DNA from: Latrodectus hesperus
Lineage: Eukaryota; Arthropoda; Arachnida; Araneae; Theridiidae
Reading direction: 5' to 3'
Length of the DNA stretch: 64,000 nt
NCBI GenBank assembly: GCA_037975125.1
Contig: CM075852.1
Location: forward strand, 5,177,445-5,241,444
The notes below the pieces were generated by a model. It saw nothing but the letters and a program-made list of their open reading frames with translations, was not told the origin of the DNA and ran no database searches. Shown one piece after another: positions 59,682-64,000 of the stretch. A program made the translations under genes and the position numbers. The number at the start of each line of letters is the position of its first letter. Position 1 is the first letter of the stretch.

Positions 59682-59689
59682 CTTTCTTA
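59682..59689. repeat. Target-site duplication, right (CTTTCTTA)
   Basis: Exact copy of 58471-58478. Confidence 0.9.
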
Positions 59690-61792
59690 TAAGGAAGATA
59701 CTGCATCAGATCTATATAACAGTTTGGCTGTATTCCATATTGATGAAATGCATACAAATTTAAATGAAACTACTTATACATTGATTTCAACTTATTCAAT
59801 CAAGGCGTTACGTTTGTATGTAATATTTCATCACTATGTAAAAATTGATACAAAGATAATTTTATAAAGGCTCTTTTACCAAATACTTCTTACTGTCGCA
59901 TTCCAAACTAAATGAGTATTCATTATTGAACAGAACAAATTGCAGTATGTATGTTTATATGTATGCATGCATGTATACATACATACATATATATATTCAA
60001 CTCCTGAATTTATTACGAATTAAGAAGCTCCTATAAAAGAATTTAATTTAATAAATCAGAGAGTGAGTTCTAAGCTTCTATAAAATAGTTTTGTTTTTCT
60101 TGAATCTTAATATACATTGAAATTATCTTATAGATTTATACAAGAAACAGAAAGAAATAGAAGGATATGTAATTAAATGTTATTTTTGTACAAATCTAAA
60201 TTGTACAGCATATGCATAGTCTTAAATATTTTGTAATTTTTTCTTCACGAATTTAATTTCAAATATTTACTGACAACCTAGATTTAAAAATTTCTGTTAT
60301 TTTTATAATATATTTTTTAATACAATTTATATAGTTTCAGCATTTCATAGTTTTATGAACTTAATTTTTAATAAAATAGAAATATGTAATTAATATATAC
60401 CGCATAAAATTCTATATTTAATCAAATAAAAGTAACTCCTCATTTTTAAAACGTGTATTTATTATTATTACTTGCTATCATTTAACTTTGGTTTTTAAGG
60501 AACAAGATCATTCCAAATAATACAAATAATAATCTTTCCAAAAATTCCAAATAATAAATGGAGTTCTTTAGTTGAAATTTGAGAAATATGTCCTTAAATA
60601 TATCTTTCTGTTCATCTTTCTGTCTATGCTGAAATTTCAATGCAGTAAAAATAATTTTTATATTTCTGTTCATCTGACAGAACAATGGAATATTTCTCTT
60701 CTTTTTTGAATGATTAAGCACCATAAAAATACCTCCCGTTGGAAAAAGAAAACCAAGAATTTTAAATTATCAATGGTATTAAACTCTATTCGTTGACAAT
60801 ATAAATATTAAATTTTCTAAGCATTCTCCTCGGCAGAAAGCTGTTTTATTGCTATATAATGAGTTACTACTTGAAAATAAAGAGAAATACATTTGGAAGT
60901 CCTTTATTGTCAGAGAATATAGTCTTTTTACTTGCTAATGAAGGTTTAAAACTTTTGCACAACCTTCAGTCTTAAGGTTTTAATCTCTTTCGTAATTTCA
61001 AAATTCATTTTCTTTTGGTTATGCATTTAATGTTATGTGGTGTTTTGTCATCTTGAATAATGATCAAATAAACATATTGACATTTCCTCGAAAATAATAT
61101 GAACATTTTATTCAAACGGATAAAGAAATAATTTTGTATTTCTTATTGAGAATCAATTAAAATGCTCTCCATTAAAAAAATGAACCATTTCATTACGATG
61201 TATCCTCCTAAACATCTTATAAGAAGAAAATTTTTTATGAAAATGAAGTAAAAATGTGTATACATTTATTATAAGTATACATAAGGCATACGATTAGTTG
61301 ACGATATTTCACAAAACATTTTCTGTATAAATTGAAATTTTTTTGAAAAAAAAATCAGAGAATATGCATTAATCAAAGTATTTTCAGGAAAAACTAGTTA
61401 GAAAATATGCATCATTGATTTTCATGAACTGATTGTATAAAAATGATTTCCATGAATTGATTGCATGAAACTTTTTAATTTAATTATGGATTTAGGATTT
61501 TATACCGTTTTGAAAAAACATTTATGCATTTCTGTCAAGTTTATTTATACCACTAAACGAAAATTAATACCACAATAAATGCTGTAGTTGGTTGGAAAAT
61601 TATGTGAGTTCTCTTTCATCCGAAAATTGGTATGACATGTTCATATTATAATTAAATAATATATAAAAATAATAGAACTCCATTACATTTTAATTTATCA
61701 TTTAATAATATTAATAATTCATAATATTATAATTTATCATTTGATTTAATAAATAATTAAATTTTTGTGTAAAATAATATGTATTTTAGAAA
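59690..61792. other. AT-rich intergenic sequence
   Basis: No gene recognised. A nearly palindromic GTAT/CATA-rich patch lies at about 59945-59995. The 80-codon minus-strand frame at 60482-60724 has no recognisable family. Confidence 0.45.
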
Positions 61793-61876
61793 ATTCAAAA
61801 CATAAGATTTGTGGCATGTGTAAGTAAATAGACAATTCAAAACATAAGATTTGTGGCAAGTATGTAAATAGACAAT
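61793..61876 (+). repeat. Two-copy 42-bp tandem duplication
   Basis: ATTCAAAACATAAGATTTGT starts at 61793 and again at 61835; the copies differ near the middle (GCATGTGTAAG versus GCAAGTATG). Confidence 0.85.
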
Positions 61877-64000
61877 TGAATTAGACAACGCTTTCTTATT
61901 TCTTTATGTTATTACTGTTTTATTTAAAACTTCCAAAAACATTTTAACTTCCAAAAACATAGCAATAGCACCATACATGCACAATTATTTCTGACATGTA
62001 TACAGTTTTTGTAATTATTTAATAATAAAAACCCTTTCAATTACTATCAAATGGTTTTTATAACTATTTTATGAACGGAAAACATTTTTAATACCTGTGT
62101 GAAGATACATAATTAGTATTTTTCAACTGTATTATATATATCTTACCAAATTTTAATAAAAACACTTAACGATAAATTGAAGTGTCATTGAGAAACATAA
62201 ATTGTAATTAAAAATATGAATTGCTAAGTTTATTATTGATTAAAAGTAAAAAAAAACCTTTTGGTAGTGATATCGAATAAAATTAATTATTTATAAAAAT
62301 TACACAAATAAAAAGATATCAAAAATTGCATTTATTCAAGCCAATAACCAAATTACTAAATATATTTGCCTTATCAAGTTAGTCTTAAGAAAATATTTCT
62401 ACTTAAGCAATTTAGTTTAATCAAAAGTTCTAATAAAAGTTTTTAACAGCACTTAAAGATTAATATAATAATGAAATTTCTGGCATAAAAATAGAGATAA
62501 TAAAAATTGAAAAAAACAAGAGATCTTTCAAAATTATTTGTATAAACTAGGAGGAGATCTTATAAAACTTATTCAGACAGCTACAAAATATTTCAAATAT
62601 AACGTTAAATTATTTCGAAGTTAAACAACAAGCGTACATGTCACACTAAATTTTGTTTCATGATAACTAGTTTTGGAACAATTTTGAAACGTCACATGTG
62701 ATAAAGAATTTATAATGTACTCAACATATTCTTAATATTTTATTGATAGTCTTTCAGTAACTTTTTCACTATTTTCTTCAAAAATTTTAATTGTTTACTC
62801 ATTCATTAAAATAACAAAATATTATGATATTTTAAGTAATATAAGACAATTTTTATAAGTCTGAGTTTTTCTTTTCAGTCAATATTATATGAAAATTACT
62901 CAATTTTAAACTTTCATATGAATGAAAATTTGTTTATAATTAGTTTAAATGTTTGTGATACAATATAATAAATCAGTGAAAAAACAGTTTGAATGAATGC
63001 TACGGATATTAGAGGATTTAGAAAGACGATATAGTATAACAATAATATGATCATTAATTTATAATATGAAGAACTCATTTTACTCCTAAATATATATACT
63101 CAACCAAGAAAGTCAAAAATTAAAGAAGGAATCTACAGAAAGTGCATGTTTTTCTATCAATCAAATTATTCAAAATATGAACATAGAACATTTTTAACTT
63201 TACTTTAAAATACTTATGTTCTAAGTCATTAAATAATCTTCAAAGATTTAACTTGTCAAAGAAATCATCAAACTGAATTCACATAATTAGTTTAACCAAA
63301 ATTTCTGAAAAATGCTGTGGAGGAAATATAATTAAATCATTTATCATTTCTTAAATTCAGAGAAACATTTCTGCTAGAGAAAATTAAAGCAATTATACTT
63401 TAGCCTCTCAGTAAATCAATAAAAACTTAAAAACTAAATTTTAATTAATAAAAATTTATGACTTAGAATAAGATAAAGATTTAAATACCTAAAATGAAAA
63501 CTAATTAAAGGAAAGTTAGTTAAACAATTATTTACAGTTAGAAAGTTATTTAAAATAATGAATATATTTAAAAAAAAATAAAATAAAATAAAATTAAATG
63601 CATGCTAGCAGTTTTGTATGTAAATTTCCAAGAGTTATAAGGGATGTAAAACAGAACGAATTGTGATATTTTATGATTAAATTAAGATAAAAAATTTAGA
63701 ACTATGTGAGGAAATATTTTCATTAACATTGAAGATAGCCATTATCATACAATTATTCGCATTATTATAAATACTATCTCTACCAAATACAATATTACTT
63801 AGATATACGAAACACATATTAATAGTTTCTTTAATAAAATCAAATAAAATTTGCTTCTTAATTTCAACATTTAATTTAGTAAAATTAACAACAAATTTAA
63901 TTTATTAAATTCATTACAATTACCAAATCAAAAGAATATGCATTTAGTAAACAAAATAAATTTCATTTATTATTCAACTAAATTTTCAGATTTAAAGATT
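61877..64000. other. AT-rich intergenic sequence to window end
   Basis: About 2.1 kb of plain AT-rich sequence with no gene, RNA or element signature seen. Confidence 0.55.

Overview
This window is an AT-rich, gene-poor stretch of a eukaryotic chromosome. I could not find a single convincing complete host gene, rRNA, tRNA, operon or CRISPR array. The base composition is roughly three quarters A+T by eye. It carries many long (TA)n microsatellites and decayed Tc1/mariner, Tigger and Helitron transposons, a mix typical of arthropods. The Tc1-like and Helitron peptides look like families that are abundant in spider genomes. An arachnid, perhaps an orb-weaving spider, is my best guess; this is inference from transposon families and composition, not from a host gene.

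Layout. 1-13,000: AT desert with three long (TA)n tracts and a few short islands of near-normal GC (about 2,810-3,110, 4,620-5,345, 8,440-8,910 and 11,560-11,960). 13,012-16,751: two blocks of an almost perfectly homogenised 220-bp satellite, separated and followed by two copies of one 232-bp flanking segment. 16,935-17,138: a Tigger/pogo-like transposase relic on the minus strand. 20,000-24,300: an 858-bp (TA)n tract, then a deleted mariner element with well-kept long inverted repeats sitting inside (TA)n. 31,900-35,400: a Helitron with its central Rep region deleted, followed closely by another mariner-like relic. 39,900-42,830: a full-length but dead Tc1-like element on the minus strand, then a third mariner relic. 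51,669-51,849: a possible 181-bp coding exon with splice signals, the best candidate for host coding sequence. 54,590-56,060: a non-autonomous Helitron between two microsatellites. 58,471-59,689: a 1.2-kb non-autonomous inverted-repeat transposon with an intact 8-bp target duplication.

No set of genes works together here. The window shows repeat biology: microsatellite growth, transposon insertion into TA tracts, loss of coding capacity with retention of terminal repeats, and recent satellite amplification. I found no new enzymatic or defence system. The items most worth a second look are the satellite and its duplicated flank, the 8-bp-TSD transposon whose superfamily I could not name, the Helitron embedded in TA repeats, the candidate exon and the GC-rich island near 2.9 kb.
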